Notes: generated by a model from the letters alone, not told the origin. A DNA stretch of 54,325 nucleotides from JADGHX01 sp035760965 (GCA_035760965.1 DASTRY010000036.1:1-54325); one strand, 5' to 3'. Shown: positions 35,138-43,925, counted from the stretch's first letter. A program made the numbers and translations.

Positions 35138-35925
35138 ACCGCGAATTCGCATGCCCGCGAGCCCTGCTCGTGCAGGCGGACTTCGACGGCGAGCTCGACG
35201 CCGCGCAGGCTGCGGCGTTGATCGAGCACGAGCGCGAGTGCGCGCATTGCCGACGAGCGCGCTGGCAACTGGGACGCTCGCGCGCGCTGCTGCGCGCCGC
35301 GCCTCGCTACACGGCGTCCGATGAGTTGCGCGAACGAATCGCGCGGGGCGTGCAAGCCGCAGATGGAGCGGCGGCTGCTGACCTGGGTGCATCCGCGGCG
35401 CCATCACGCGATCGCCCGCGTCTCGAGTCGTGGTCCCGGCGCGCGCCGTTCGGCTGGGTGTCGGCGCTTGCGGCGGCGGCTGCGCTCCTGATCGTCGTGC
35501 TGTTGCCGCGCTCACCGGATGTCGGCTCGCAGCTCGTCGCCAATCACGTGCGCGCCATGCAACTCGACTCGCATCTCATCGATGTCGTGTCGAGCGATCA
35601 TCACACGGTCAAGCCGTGGTTCGCCGGCAAGGTGCCGTTCGCGCCGCTCGTGAAGCGGCTCGACTCCGACGACTACGTCCTGAAGGGCGGCCGCGTGGAC
35701 ATCGTGAACGGCGCGCCCGCCGCCGTGCTCGTCTATCAAGCCGGCCGACACATCGTCGAGCTGTACCAGTGGCCGGCGAGCGCCGGCACCCGGGCGCTGC
35801 GCGCGTCGCGGCAACTCGACGGCTTCAACTTGCGCCGCTGGGAAGAGAACGGGCTCGCGATTTGGAGCGTGTCGGACATGAGCGCGGAGGAGCTCGATCG
35901 CTTCGTCCAGCACTGGCGGCAATGA
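35134..35925 (+). CDS. Membrane anti-sigma factor with zinc-finger-type N-terminus
   Basis: A 263-residue anti-sigma factor. The cytoplasmic part has the ZAS/zf-HC2 ligands His32-x3-Cys36-x2-Cys39 (EHERECAHC) plus Cys7. One membrane helix (about 103-122) is followed by a periplasmic domain with the conserved stretch LIDVVSSDHHTVKPWFAGKVPFAP and GGRVDIVNGAPAAVLVYQAGRHIVELYQWP. This domain type is widespread in proteobacterial anti-sigmas paired with ECF factors. Start ATG at 35134 overlaps the sigma stop; the open frame from 35080 is upstream noise. The 94 nt after it hold no feature. Confidence 0.92.
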   Translation: MNREFACPRALLVQADFDGELDAAQAAALIEHERECAHCRRARWQLGRSRALLRAAPRYTASDELRERIARGVQAADGAAAADLGASAAPSRDRPRLESWSRRAPFGWVSALAAAAALLIVVLLPRSPDVGSQLVANHVRAMQLDSHLIDVVSSDHHTVKPWFAGKVPFAPLVKRLDSDDYVLKGGRVDIVNGAPAAVLVYQAGRHIVELYQWPASAGTRALRASRQLDGFNLRRWEENGLAIWSVSDMSAEELDRFVQHWRQ

Positions 35926-36019
35926 GCGCGGCAACGCGCTGCGCATTTTCGAGCACGTCGTCGCGTAGCAGCGCCCGTGCGAAGATGGTGCCCGAAGTCA
36001 TCGCGATCGAGGACAGCGG

Positions 36020-36988
36020 GTGCGAGCATTGATGTTGGCGTTGGCGCTCTGGGCGCTCGGCAACGGCCAAGCGGCCTTCGCGCGGGATGCGTGTTTGTCC
36101 GCTTTCGGCAGGTCGCACGCGAAGCTCGAGAGCCGCTGCGAGTCCCTGAGCCATGGCGGACGAGTGCGCACCTATCAACTTTACGTACCTGCGCGCCTGC
36201 ACGAGCCCGCGCCGCTCCTTTTCGTGCTCCACGGTGGCGGCGGCTCCGGCGCGAACATGGCACTGCTCTCGCGTCAGCAATTCAACCGTATCGCCGATCG
36301 GGACGGCGCGCTCATCGTGTATCCCGACGGCGTCGGCCGAAACTGGAACGATGGACGCAGCGGCGTACGGGCCAAGGCGATGGAAGAGAACGTCGACGAC
36401 GTCGGGTTTCTGCGCGCTCTCGCTCGCGAGCTCGGCACGCGCTATCGCATCGATCCGCAGCGGATCTACGCGACCGGCATCTCCAACGGCGGCTTCATGT
36501 CCTTTCGGCTCGCATGCGACGCGGCGGATCTCGTCGCGGCCGTCGCGCCCGTCGCCGCGAATCTTTCGGTGGACCTCGGCCCGCGCTGCGCGCCGTCGCG
36601 GCCCGTATCGGTCGCGATGCTGAACGGTACCGACGATCCGCTCGTGCCCTGGGATGGCGGCAAGATCGGCCTGAAGGGCTTCACGCGCGGCATGGCTTGG
36701 TCGACCGAGAAAACCTTCGACACCTGGGCGCGCCTCGATGACTGCCGCGAGCGATCGGACGATCAGGTCATCGACAAGGTTCCGGACGACGACACTTCCG
36801 TGGTTCTGCACGTGCGCAGCCAGTGCCGCGGCGGAACCGAAGTGCGTCTGTATGAGATTCGCGGCGGCGGTCACACGTGGCCGCGCGGCGAGAAGTACCT
36901 GACGGAACGCGTCGTCGGCAGGGTGAGCCAGGAGCTGGATGGCGCCGAGGAGATCTGGGCATTTCTCAGCGCACACCGCGCGAACTAG
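36020..36988 (+). CDS. Exported esterase of the PHB depolymerase / feruloyl esterase (LpqC) family
   Basis: A secreted alpha/beta-hydrolase of 322 residues. A signal peptide covers about residues 1-21. The oxyanion-hole region is PLLFVLHGGGGSG, the nucleophile elbow is GISNGG (Ser155), and the late GGGHTWP provides the catalytic His. The layout matches family 1 esterases, annotated as polyhydroxybutyrate depolymerase or feruloyl esterase, and the natural substrate cannot be assigned. Several cysteines outside the signal suggest disulfides. The GTG at 36020 has GAGG 7 nt upstream; an ATG at 36032 is an alternative. Confidence 0.85.
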   Translation: MRALMLALALWALGNGQAAFARDACLSAFGRSHAKLESRCESLSHGGRVRTYQLYVPARLHEPAPLLFVLHGGGGSGANMALLSRQQFNRIADRDGALIVYPDGVGRNWNDGRSGVRAKAMEENVDDVGFLRALARELGTRYRIDPQRIYATGISNGGFMSFRLACDAADLVAAVAPVAANLSVDLGPRCAPSRPVSVAMLNGTDDPLVPWDGGKIGLKGFTRGMAWSTEKTFDTWARLDDCRERSDDQVIDKVPDDDTSVVLHVRSQCRGGTEVRLYEIRGGGHTWPRGEKYLTERVVGRVSQELDGAEEIWAFLSAHRAN

Positions 36989-37087
36989 CGTGGCCTTGGC
37001 ACCCCGAGCCGGTTGCGTAGACACAGGCCCAACCCGAAATGCGGGTGCCGGGCGTAAAATATTCACCCGACCGATCGCGCCCAGCCC

Positions 37088-38080
37088 ATGCTCCGCTCAT
37101 TCATCGCACTAGTCCTGTCTCTCGTACTGGCGGCACCGCTTGCGTCAGCGGGTAAACGCGCGCAAGTCCCGATCAAGGAATTCCCGGTCCCCTGGGCGGA
37201 CTCGCATCCGCGCGATCCGTACGTGCAGGTCGATCGGGTCTGGTTCATCAGCGAGACCGCGAACTACCTCGCGTCGTTCGATCTCGGAACGCAGCGCTTC
37301 TCGCGCATCGATCTGGCGAACCAGCCCGCACCGCGCGGCGTCATCGCCGCGACGGGCGCCAAGGGCATGGTCTGGTTCACGGCGAGCGCGCATGCCTACA
37401 TCGGTCGTTACGATCCGGTCACGCGAACCATCACGCCCTTTCCGATGCCGAACGCTGCCGCGACCGATCCGACCGATCTCGCATTCGAGTCCGGCGAGCG
37501 CAACATCTGGTTCACCGTGCGAGAGGGCAACATCGTCGGCCGACTGCGGCTCGCGAACGGCGTCGTCGATCTCGCAGGCCTGACGACTCCGCACGCGCAG
37601 CCCGATGGCGTGGCCATGGCACCGAATGCCGGCAATCCCTGGTTCGCGCTGTCCGGCACGAACAAGCTCGCCACGATCGACGCCCGAACCTTCGCGCTCA
37701 GCGAGCACACCTTGCCGCGCGCCGCCGCGCGCGTGCATCGGATTGCGTTCACCAGCGACGGTCGCCTCTGGTACGCCGACACGGCCGAAGGCTATCTCGG
37801 TACGTTTACGCCCGGTTCGGATGCAGCGGGTGCCCGCGAGTGGGCAGTGCCCGGCGGCAAAGCGAGCGTCCCGTACGCGCTCGCCGTCGATTCTGAAGAT
37901 CGCCTCTGGACTGCGACCGCCGGCAAGCTCGTGTGCTTCGATCCGAAGACCGAGAAGTTCGAGGCGACGCGGATTCCATCGGGCGGCAGCGGCATCACCG
38001 ATCTCTCGTACGATCGCAGCTCCGGCGCCCTCTGGTTTGCGACGGACGCGAACACGATCGGCTACGCCAATCTGAACTAG
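37088..38080 (+). CDS. Exported Vgb-like (virginiamycin B lyase family) beta-propeller protein
   Basis: A 330-residue secreted protein. A signal peptide ends near residue 21 (ASAGK). The rest consists of repeated beta-propeller blades with WF/LW core pairs (RVWFISE, MVWFTAS, NIWFTVR, RLWYADT, RLWTATA, ALWFATD), as in virginiamycin B lyase and related lactonases. The catalytic residues of true Vgb (His/Glu pairs) are not obvious, so it may be a binding protein or a diverged hydrolase; antibiotic inactivation should not be assumed. A TAAAAT -10-like sequence lies at 37055-37060. The 99 nt after the esterase gene hold no gene. Confidence 0.75.
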   Translation: MLRSFIALVLSLVLAAPLASAGKRAQVPIKEFPVPWADSHPRDPYVQVDRVWFISETANYLASFDLGTQRFSRIDLANQPAPRGVIAATGAKGMVWFTASAHAYIGRYDPVTRTITPFPMPNAAATDPTDLAFESGERNIWFTVREGNIVGRLRLANGVVDLAGLTTPHAQPDGVAMAPNAGNPWFALSGTNKLATIDARTFALSEHTLPRAAARVHRIAFTSDGRLWYADTAEGYLGTFTPGSDAAGAREWAVPGGKASVPYALAVDSEDRLWTATAGKLVCFDPKTEKFEATRIPSGGSGITDLSYDRSSGALWFATDANTIGYANLN

Positions 38081-38111
38081 CACCGGCCGGCACTAGTCTC
38101 GCTCCAACGGA

Positions 38112-38687
38112 TTACTTCTTTCGCAACGTGCGAAACGTGATCGAATAGCGCAGGCCCGGCGTCGGCGGCACGCTGTGCTGCCAGTCCCAGCGCGCTTCGC
38201 CTCGTAGACGATAGATGGAGCGTGGCGCGAGCTCGATGGCGATGGACTTCGCGCGCGGCTGCGGTGGATACCGACGAAACCGCATGCGCGCCGCCGTGTT
38301 CAGCGACACGCCGACGACGAGCTCGAAGTTCGGTACGTCGCGATGCCAGCCAAGCTGCGTCCCGGGCGAGTACTCGGCGACGAGCGCATGCGTGAAATCT
38401 TCAGCCGGCACGCCGGCCCACGCCGCGGCCCGCGCGCGCAATGGCAGCAAGAAAGGCGCGATCGGCTCGCCGTCGTTCAGCTTCTGCGCGGTGAAGTCGT
38501 AGCGGCCGCCGTAGCTGACGATGCGGCGCTTGGCGCGAAACTGCTTGTACTCGGCTTCTGCCAGCGGCAGTCGCTGGATCTCGGCGATGAGCGCCGATTC
38601 TTCCGCAGGCGAGAGGAACTCCGCCTCGTAAGCGTAGCCGTCCGCGAACGCGCCGGCGTCGACCGGAAAGAGGGTGTGCTGAGCCAT
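38112..38687 (-). CDS. AlkB-like Fe(II)/2-oxoglutarate dioxygenase
   Basis: A 191-residue enzyme of the AlkB family, which oxidatively demethylates alkylated bases or related substrates. Iron ligands are His115-x-Asp117 (GWHRDVPN) and His171 (WQHSVPP); 2-oxoglutarate contacts are Arg180 (GLRYSITFR) and Arg186. The N-terminal EFLSPAEESALIAEI is the usual start of the short bacterial alkylated-DNA-repair-like proteins, which are distinct from E. coli AlkB itself. It is a single gene, convergent with the beta-propeller gene, and the 150 nt on its upstream side lead to the EamA gene. Confidence 0.88.
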   Translation of the reverse strand: MAQHTLFPVDAGAFADGYAYEAEFLSPAEESALIAEIQRLPLAEAEYKQFRAKRRIVSYGGRYDFTAQKLNDGEPIAPFLLPLRARAAAWAGVPAEDFTHALVAEYSPGTQLGWHRDVPNFELVVGVSLNTAARMRFRRYPPQPRAKSIAIELAPRSIYRLRGEARWDWQHSVPPTPGLRYSITFRTLRKK

Positions 38688-38837
38688 CGCTCGAATGTGA
38701 GGCCGAGTGCCTCGCTGTCAATGTACGCGGCGGATTCGGGGGCCGCTGTTCGGGCCGCCGCGCGCCGGCCTCTTTCGGCCTCGGAATCTGCTCGCGGCAT
38801 CGGCGAGCGCGCCTGCGAAGCGCTACGATCCCGTGTC

Positions 38838-39812
38838 ATGACCAGCCCATCCGCTCGCGGCGACGGCGTTGCCGCCGCATCCAAGGGATTGATCCTCGCA
38901 TCGCTCGCGGCCGTCTACATCGTGTGGGGCACCACCTACTACGCGCTCAAAGTGGGCGTGCGCGGCGGAGCGGGGCCTTACTTCCTCATCGGCACGCGCT
39001 TCGTCGTTGCCGGAGCATTGCTGCTGCTATGGCTGAAGATGCGCGGTGCGCGCATGCCCACGTCACGACAGTGGGCGAACTCAGCGCTGCTCGGGTTCTT
39101 GATGCTTGCCGTCGGCATCGGCGGCGTCACGATGGCCGAGAAAACGGTGAGCTCGGGGGCGGCGGTCGCGCTGATCAGCGTGCTGCCGCTCGCGATCGCG
39201 TTGTGGAGCGGCGTGCTCGAGAAGTGGCCGGGGCGCGAGCAATGGCTCGCGATCGGCATCGGGCTCGCCGGGACGCTGGTGATGGTCGCCGGCGCGGACC
39301 TGCGCGCCAGTCCGGGCGGTACGGCACTCATTCTTCTCAGCACGACGACATGGTCGCTGGGCACGGTGCTGTCGCGCCGTCTCGATGTGCCGCAAGGCGC
39401 GATGGGCTTCGCTGCGGAAATGCTCGCAGGCGGGCTCGTCGCGCTCGTCATGAGCGCCGTGTTCGGGGAACACTGGGTGCTGCCGGATTCCGCGCCGGTG
39501 TGGTGGGCGTGGGCGTATCTCGTCGTGTTCGGCTCGCTGATCGCATTCTCTGCGTATCGCCTGCTGGTCGAACGCGCCTCGCCGACGCTCGCTTCGACGT
39601 ACGCGTACGTGAATCCGCCGGTGGCGTTGTTCGTCGGCTGGTGGCTGGGCAATGAATCGTTCTCCGCGAACGTGTTCATCGGCCTGCCCATCGTGCTGGC
39701 CGCGGTCGCCCTGCACACGTGGACGCAGTTGCGCGCAATGTCGGCGACACCTGCGAAAACCGATCCGCAATGGACGGCGGCCACGCCGTCTGCGAGCACG
39801 CGCGAAAGCTAG
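38838..39812 (+). CDS. EamA-family drug/metabolite exporter (DMT superfamily)
   Basis: A 324-residue inner-membrane carrier with ten predicted helices in two EamA repeats (about 15-145 and 160-300). Landmarks are LAAVYIVWGTTYYALKVGVRG and ASTYAYVNPPVALFVGWWLGNESF. It resembles YedA-type exporters. The substrate is unknown. The ATG at 38838 is chosen because the upstream open frame overlaps the divergent AlkB-like gene. The C-terminal 25 residues are a polar tail. It is convergent with mtgA, with 4 nt between the two stops. Confidence 0.88.
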   Translation: MTSPSARGDGVAAASKGLILASLAAVYIVWGTTYYALKVGVRGGAGPYFLIGTRFVVAGALLLLWLKMRGARMPTSRQWANSALLGFLMLAVGIGGVTMAEKTVSSGAAVALISVLPLAIALWSGVLEKWPGREQWLAIGIGLAGTLVMVAGADLRASPGGTALILLSTTTWSLGTVLSRRLDVPQGAMGFAAEMLAGGLVALVMSAVFGEHWVLPDSAPVWWAWAYLVVFGSLIAFSAYRLLVERASPTLASTYAYVNPPVALFVGWWLGNESFSANVFIGLPIVLAAVALHTWTQLRAMSATPAKTDPQWTAATPSASTRES

Positions 39813-39816
39813 CGGG

Positions 39817-40563
39817 TCAGCGCGCCGCGGCGCGTGGCTCCACCGACTCCAGGTACTGCCTGCCGCCGAGCCCGCGCATCTGGCCGAGGATCCAGTCCCG
39901 CCGCGACATGACGTAGGGCGACGGTCGATCCGCATGCATGCGCACGGGATTGGGCAGCACCGCGGCGAGCGTCGCCGCTTCCGCACGCGTCAGGCGCGCC
40001 GCGGGCTTGCGGAAATAGTGTTGCGCGGCGGCTTCCACGCCGTACACCCCCGGCCCGAACTGCGCGACGTTCAAGTAGACCTCGAGAATGCGCTCCTTCG
40101 GCCACAGCGTCTCGATGAGCACGGTGAGCCACGCCTCGATGCCCTTGCGCACGTAGCTCGCGCCGTTCCACAGGAACAGGTTCTTCGCCACCTGCTGGCT
40201 GATGGTGCTCGCGCCGCGTGGGCGCTTGCGATGCGCGTTCTCCCGCACGGCCTCGCGAATGGACTTCAGGTCGAAGCCCGCGTGAAACGGGAACTGCTGA
40301 TCCTCCGCCGCGATCACGGCGAGCGCGGCGTGCGGTGAGATCTCCTCGAGGTCCACCCACCGAAAGTGGTTCTCGTAGCCGGAATTGCCGGCCGAGATCG
40401 CACGCGCCTTCGCCTGGATCATGAATGCGCTGGTGAACGGATTGACCCAGCGCAGCAGCAGCACCGGCACGACGGTGAGCACCATGAACGCGAGCAGCAG
40501 CGTCACGACTCCCTTCAGGAGCCAGCTCGCCACGCCGCCTTGCTGACCGGACCGCGTCCTCAT
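39817..40563 (-). CDS. mtgA: Monofunctional biosynthetic peptidoglycan transglycosylase
   Basis: A GT51 glycosyltransferase that polymerises lipid II, 248 residues. One N-terminal membrane helix (about 15-38) is followed by the catalytic domain with Glu87 in AAEDQQFPFHAGFD, then RGASTISQQVAKNLFLW, KERILEVYLNVAQFGPGVYGVEAAAQHYF and LAAVLPNPVRMH. No transpeptidase domain is present. It joins several other wall-synthesis genes in this window, and is 67 nt downstream of the cyclophilin gene. Confidence 0.95.
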   Translation of the reverse strand: MRTRSGQQGGVASWLLKGVVTLLLAFMVLTVVPVLLLRWVNPFTSAFMIQAKARAISAGNSGYENHFRWVDLEEISPHAALAVIAAEDQQFPFHAGFDLKSIREAVRENAHRKRPRGASTISQQVAKNLFLWNGASYVRKGIEAWLTVLIETLWPKERILEVYLNVAQFGPGVYGVEAAAQHYFRKPAARLTRAEAATLAAVLPNPVRMHADRPSPYVMSRRDWILGQMRGLGGRQYLESVEPRAAAR

Positions 40564-40585
40564 GCTCTCCCCGCCGCTGGCGGCA

Positions 40586-40611
40586 CGGCCGCGCGCACGA
40601 CCGTGCGGCCG
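40586..40611. terminator. Stem-loop between cyclophilin and mtgA genes
   Basis: CGCACG (40594-40599) and CGTGCG (40602-40607) pair perfectly, and the flanking CGGC and GCCG extend the stem across a small bulge. It lies 20 nt beyond the cyclophilin stop on the - strand. There is no T-tract, so termination strength is uncertain. Confidence 0.35.
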
Positions 40612-40630
40612 CTCATCTGGTCGAGCGTGC

Positions 40631-41119
40631 TTATTGCTCGACGCGCTTCGCCGAGATCAACACGACGTCCTCGACCGGCACGTCCTGATGGCCGCGGCGA
40701 TTGGCCGTTTTGACCGCGGCGATCTTGTCGACGACGTCCATTCCCTCCGTCACGCGCCCGAAGACCGCGTAGCCGTACGAGCCCGGCTTGTGATCGAGGA
40801 AGTCGTTGTCCTTCAGGTTGACGAAGAACTGCGAGGTGGCGCTGTTGATGTCGTTGGTGCGCGCCATCGACAGCGAGCCGCGCTCGTTCTTCAGCCCGTT
40901 GGTCGCTTCGTTCTTGATCGGCTGGCGCGTCTTCTTCTGCGTCATGTCCGGCGTCAACCCGCCGCCCTGGATCACGAAGCCGGGGATCACGCGGTGGAAG
41001 ATCGTGCCGTCGAAATGACCATCGTCGACATAGCGGAGGAAGTTCTCCACCGAGATCGGCGCTTCTTTCTGATACAGCTCGATCGTGATGTTGCCGAGCG
41101 ATGTCTCGAATCTAACCAT
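40631..41119 (-). CDS. ppiB: Peptidyl-prolyl cis-trans isomerase, cyclophilin type
   Basis: A 162-residue cytosolic cyclophilin without signal peptide. Active-site elements: FHRVIPGFVIQGGG with the catalytic Arg, SMARTNDINSATSQFFVNL and YAVFGRVTEGMDVVDKI. Length and motifs match PpiB. Its start lies 36 nt after the prmC stop on the same strand, so the two may share a transcript. Confidence 0.93.
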   Translation of the reverse strand: MVRFETSLGNITIELYQKEAPISVENFLRYVDDGHFDGTIFHRVIPGFVIQGGGLTPDMTQKKTRQPIKNEATNGLKNERGSLSMARTNDINSATSQFFVNLKDNDFLDHKPGSYGYAVFGRVTEGMDVVDKIAAVKTANRRGHQDVPVEDVVLISAKRVEQ

Positions 41120-41155
41120 GCGTGCCTCGTGCGTCGTGTGGGCGGGTGAGTGAAA

Positions 41156-42007
41156 TCAAGCCCATTGGGCTTCGGTCATGCGCTCGTGCCCGGCGAGATC
41201 GCGACGTGAGCGTACGTGACGGAAGCCGCGCACGACAAGCTCGCGAGCGACTTCCGCCGCTTGCGTGGCTCCGTGTTCGAGCAGCAGCCAACCGCCATGC
41301 TCGAGGTGAGGCGGAGCCGCGCGCACGATGGTGCGCAGGCTGGTCATTGCGTCCGCGCCGGGCGACAGCGCGCTGCGCGGTTCGTAGCCGAGCGCGGGCG
41401 TCGCGAGCTCCGGTTCAACGGCGCCGATGTACGGCGGGTTGCTCACGATGAGATCGAAGCGGCGCCCCGCGAGCGGCGCGAACCAATCGCCGAGCAGGAA
41501 CTCGACGTTCTTCAGCCCATGGCTTGCGGCATTCGCGCGGGCGACTTCGAGCGCGATGTCCGACAGGTCCGTCGCCGTCACTTGCCAGTGCGGCCGCTCG
41601 CTCGCGAGCGCGAGCGCGATGGCCCCCGAGCCGGTGCCGAGATCGAGCACGCGCGCGGCGGTGGCTTCCGGTAGCAACGCGAGCGCACGTTCGACCAGCA
41701 GTTCCGTCTCGGGGCGCGGCACCAGCACGGCGGGCGACACCGCGAGACGCAGCGTCCAGAAGTCCTTGTAGCCGACGAGGTAGGCCAGCGGCTCGCCGCG
41801 TGCACGCCGGTCGATGAGCTCGGCGTAGCGCACGCGCGCCGCATCCTCCGGGATCTGCTCGGGATGCGACTTGAGTCGCGCCCGCCGGGTGCCGGCTGCG
41901 TGGGCGAGCAACAATTCCGCGTCGAGTGCGGGGTTGTCCACGCCGGCAGACGCAAGGTGTGCGGCACCTTCGGCTAGAAGTGCGCTGATCGTGAGATTCG
42001 CCGTCAT
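41156..42007 (-). CDS. prmC: Peptide chain release factor N5-glutamine methyltransferase PrmC (HemK)
   Basis: Methylates the Gln of the GGQ motif in release factors RF1 and RF2. 283 residues with the helical N-terminal domain, PRPETELLVE, the SAM motif VLDLGTGSGAIALALA and the substrate-binding NPPY (LIVSNPPYIG). It usually follows prfA directly; here prfA is 7.3 kb upstream on the same strand, and a MoxR/DUF58 cluster separates them. It is divergent from the membrane protein gene at 42027, with only 19 nt between starts. Confidence 0.95.
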   Translation of the reverse strand: MTANLTISALLAEGAAHLASAGVDNPALDAELLLAHAAGTRRARLKSHPEQIPEDAARVRYAELIDRRARGEPLAYLVGYKDFWTLRLAVSPAVLVPRPETELLVERALALLPEATAARVLDLGTGSGAIALALASERPHWQVTATDLSDIALEVARANAASHGLKNVEFLLGDWFAPLAGRRFDLIVSNPPYIGAVEPELATPALGYEPRSALSPGADAMTSLRTIVRAAPPHLEHGGWLLLEHGATQAAEVARELVVRGFRHVRSRRDLAGHERMTEAQWA

Positions 42008-42019
42008 TGCTCTTAGAAT
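41991..42019 (+). promoter_or_regulatory. Candidate sigma-70 promoter for the MoxR/DUF58 cluster, inside the prmC start
   Basis: GTGAGA (41991-41996) and TAGAAT (42014-42019) are separated by 17 nt. The predicted transcription start is at about 42026, next to the ATG at 42027, so the first mRNA would be leaderless or nearly so. The promoter lies over the start of prmC. Confidence 0.4.
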
Positions 42020-42026
42020 TCGCAGG

Positions 42027-42881
42027 ATGCAGCCGCTCTACCCGCCCGCAGGTCCGCAAACCATCGGCCAGGCTCTCGATTCGGGCTTCCGCATCTTCCA
42101 GGTGTCGCTCGTGAAATGTCTGCTGTACGGGGCGGTATCGATGATCGCCGGACAGCTGCCGAACATCTACTTCATCGCCATCGGCCGCCCGCTCACGCCG
42201 TTCGGCGGCGGCGATCCGCTCTGGATCGCGCTGTACATCGTCGGCGCAGCGATCACGCTCATCATGTACGCGGCCCTGCTCTTGCGCCAGCACGGAATCG
42301 CGACGGGGCAACCGCTGGGCACGCGAGCAGAGCTCGCGACCGCCGCACGCAAGTTGCCCGCGTATCTCGCGCTGATCGTGCTGAGCATCTTGATCATGAT
42401 GATCGGACCGCTCCTGATCGGAATCGCCGCAGGTCTCTTCGGCGGCCTGGCGTCGCAGAACTACGCGTTGCTCGCGATCCTCGGTCTCATCGCGGCCGTG
42501 CCCGTCATGTACGTCGCCACGCCGCTCGCGCTCGGTCCACCGGCGTTGCTGCTCGATGGCAAGGGACCGGTCCGCGCCATCGATTACGTGCTGCGACTCA
42601 TCCGCGGCAACTGGTGGCGCGCCACGGCGATCTTCACCGTGGCGCTCGTGCTCATCATCGTGTTCTACGGCGTCGCGATGGTCATCGTCGGCATGGTGCT
42701 GCCGCTTGCCGGCGCGACGGATGTCGCGGCGGTCACCGCCGCGACCGGCGTCGTGTACGTCGTCCTCGGCTCGATCGGCCTGCCGTTCCTCTCCGCTATC
42801 GTGCTCGCGACCTATGGCGATCTGAAGGTGCGCAAGGAAGGCGTCGATCTCGAGAAGAAGGTGGCGAGCGTTGTGTCCTGA
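42027..42881 (+). CDS. Uncharacterised integral membrane protein, first gene of the MoxR/DUF58 cluster
   Basis: A 284-residue protein with about six hydrophobic helices. A cytosolic N-terminus (MQPLYPPAGPQTIGQALDSGFRIF) is followed by long Ile/Leu/Ala/Gly segments and a charged end (GDLKVRKEGVDLEKKVASVVS). The FRIF start, the GKGPVRAIDYVLRLIRGNWWRA loop and the six-helix layout resemble the DUF975/glycerophosphodiesterase-membrane-domain group of proteins. I do not recognise a specific family or function. The ATG at 42027 has AGG immediately before it. It is followed after 3 nt by the DUF4129 gene, so it belongs to the same operon. Confidence 0.75.
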   Translation: MQPLYPPAGPQTIGQALDSGFRIFQVSLVKCLLYGAVSMIAGQLPNIYFIAIGRPLTPFGGGDPLWIALYIVGAAITLIMYAALLLRQHGIATGQPLGTRAELATAARKLPAYLALIVLSILIMMIGPLLIGIAAGLFGGLASQNYALLAILGLIAAVPVMYVATPLALGPPALLLDGKGPVRAIDYVLRLIRGNWWRATAIFTVALVLIIVFYGVAMVIVGMVLPLAGATDVAAVTAATGVVYVVLGSIGLPFLSAIVLATYGDLKVRKEGVDLEKKVASVVS

Positions 42882-42884
42882 CAC

Positions 42885-43925
42885 ATGAGGCGGCTCCTTG
42901 CGGCACTACTGCTCGTAGCGGCATTTGCGAGCGCCTCCGCCGCGCGCGCGGCGGACGACGTTGGCGAGGGGGATGCGGCTGCCGTCCTCGACGCGTGCAT
43001 TGCGCGGCTCGATGCGCAAATCGACGTGGGCTACGAACGCATCGCCCGGCGGTGCCCGGATCTGGCGCCGGCACTGGAGCGAAGCGGATGGGCGGCGTGG
43101 CTCCCACAGGGGTGGAAGGAGTCGCGCAACGACTTGTCGGCCGGCAGCCTGCGAGAGCTGAAGGCGCTCGTCACGCGTGAGCTGGCGACGCAGCCGACCA
43201 CCGCGACCCCGCGTGTCGAGCACCTGAAGGACATCCTGGCGGATCTCGGCGCGACCGGGCAGCAGCGCAGCGGCGCGTGGACGCGCTTCAAGAAGTGGCT
43301 GCGATCGCTGTTCGAGCGCGCGGGCCAACAGGATCGCGGGGGATGGCTGAGCATGGTCGCGCGCATGGGGCTCTCCGACGCGGTGATGGAAGTGATCACC
43401 TACGTCGCGCTCGGGCTCGTCGTCGCACTCGCCGGATTCATCGTGTTCAACGAGCTGCGGCTCGCGGGACTGCTCGGGCGCAGGCGAGGTGCGGGCGAGA
43501 GCGAAGGCCGGGACGGGCCGGGCGGCCGCCCGCGCGTCACCTGGAGCGACATCGAGCGTGCCCCGCTGCTCGATCGACCGCGGCTGATGCTGGAGCTGAT
43601 CGCAGCGAAGCTCACCGCTCTCGGGAGATTGCCGCCGGCCGGCGCACTCACGGCACGCGAGCTGGTGCGCGCGGCGGATCTGTCCGAGCCGGCGTACCGA
43701 GAGCGGTTGAGCGAGCTGGCGCTGACCGCCGAGCGTGCGGTCTACGCGCCGGGAGGCGTGTCGCCCGCAATGGCCGAAACGGCCGTGACGCGCGCGCACG
43801 AGCTGCTTGCGGCTCTCGATACAGGCGGCCCGGGGCCGAAGCCGCGCTCGCAGCCCGAGCCCTTGGATGCCGAGCGCACGCGGGCCGCGCGGCAATCGTC
43901 GTCATCCGGCGAGACGCGCTCGTGA
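42885..43925 (+). CDS. DUF4129-domain membrane protein
   Basis: A 346-residue protein. A signal peptide or anchor (1-22), a periplasmic region with two cysteines (DACIARL, RRCPDL), one membrane helix (about 170-190) and a cytosolic C-terminal DUF4129-like domain (about 220-310, GALTARELVRAADLSEPAYRERLSELALTAERAVYAP). The last 35 residues are polar and low-complexity. DUF4129 proteins are regularly encoded with MoxR ATPases and DUF58 proteins; their biochemical role is unknown. Its stop overlaps the next gene (GTGA). Confidence 0.8.
   Translation: MRRLLAALLLVAAFASASAARAADDVGEGDAAAVLDACIARLDAQIDVGYERIARRCPDLAPALERSGWAAWLPQGWKESRNDLSAGSLRELKALVTRELATQPTTATPRVEHLKDILADLGATGQQRSGAWTRFKKWLRSLFERAGQQDRGGWLSMVARMGLSDAVMEVITYVALGLVVALAGFIVFNELRLAGLLGRRRGAGESEGRDGPGGRPRVTWSDIERAPLLDRPRLMLELIAAKLTALGRLPPAGALTARELVRAADLSEPAYRERLSELALTAERAVYAPGGVSPAMAETAVTRAHELLAALDTGGPGPKPRSQPEPLDAERTRAARQSSSSGETRS

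Noticed and set aside
36989..37087. Copy of the GAATAA-N16-GTCT promoter upstream of the Vgb-like gene
   Set aside because: I looked for both elements and found only a TAAAAT -10-like hexamer.
37088..38080. Streptogramin resistance gene
   Set aside because: Only the Vgb-like propeller fold is supported; catalytic residues are not evident and the context is not a resistance locus.
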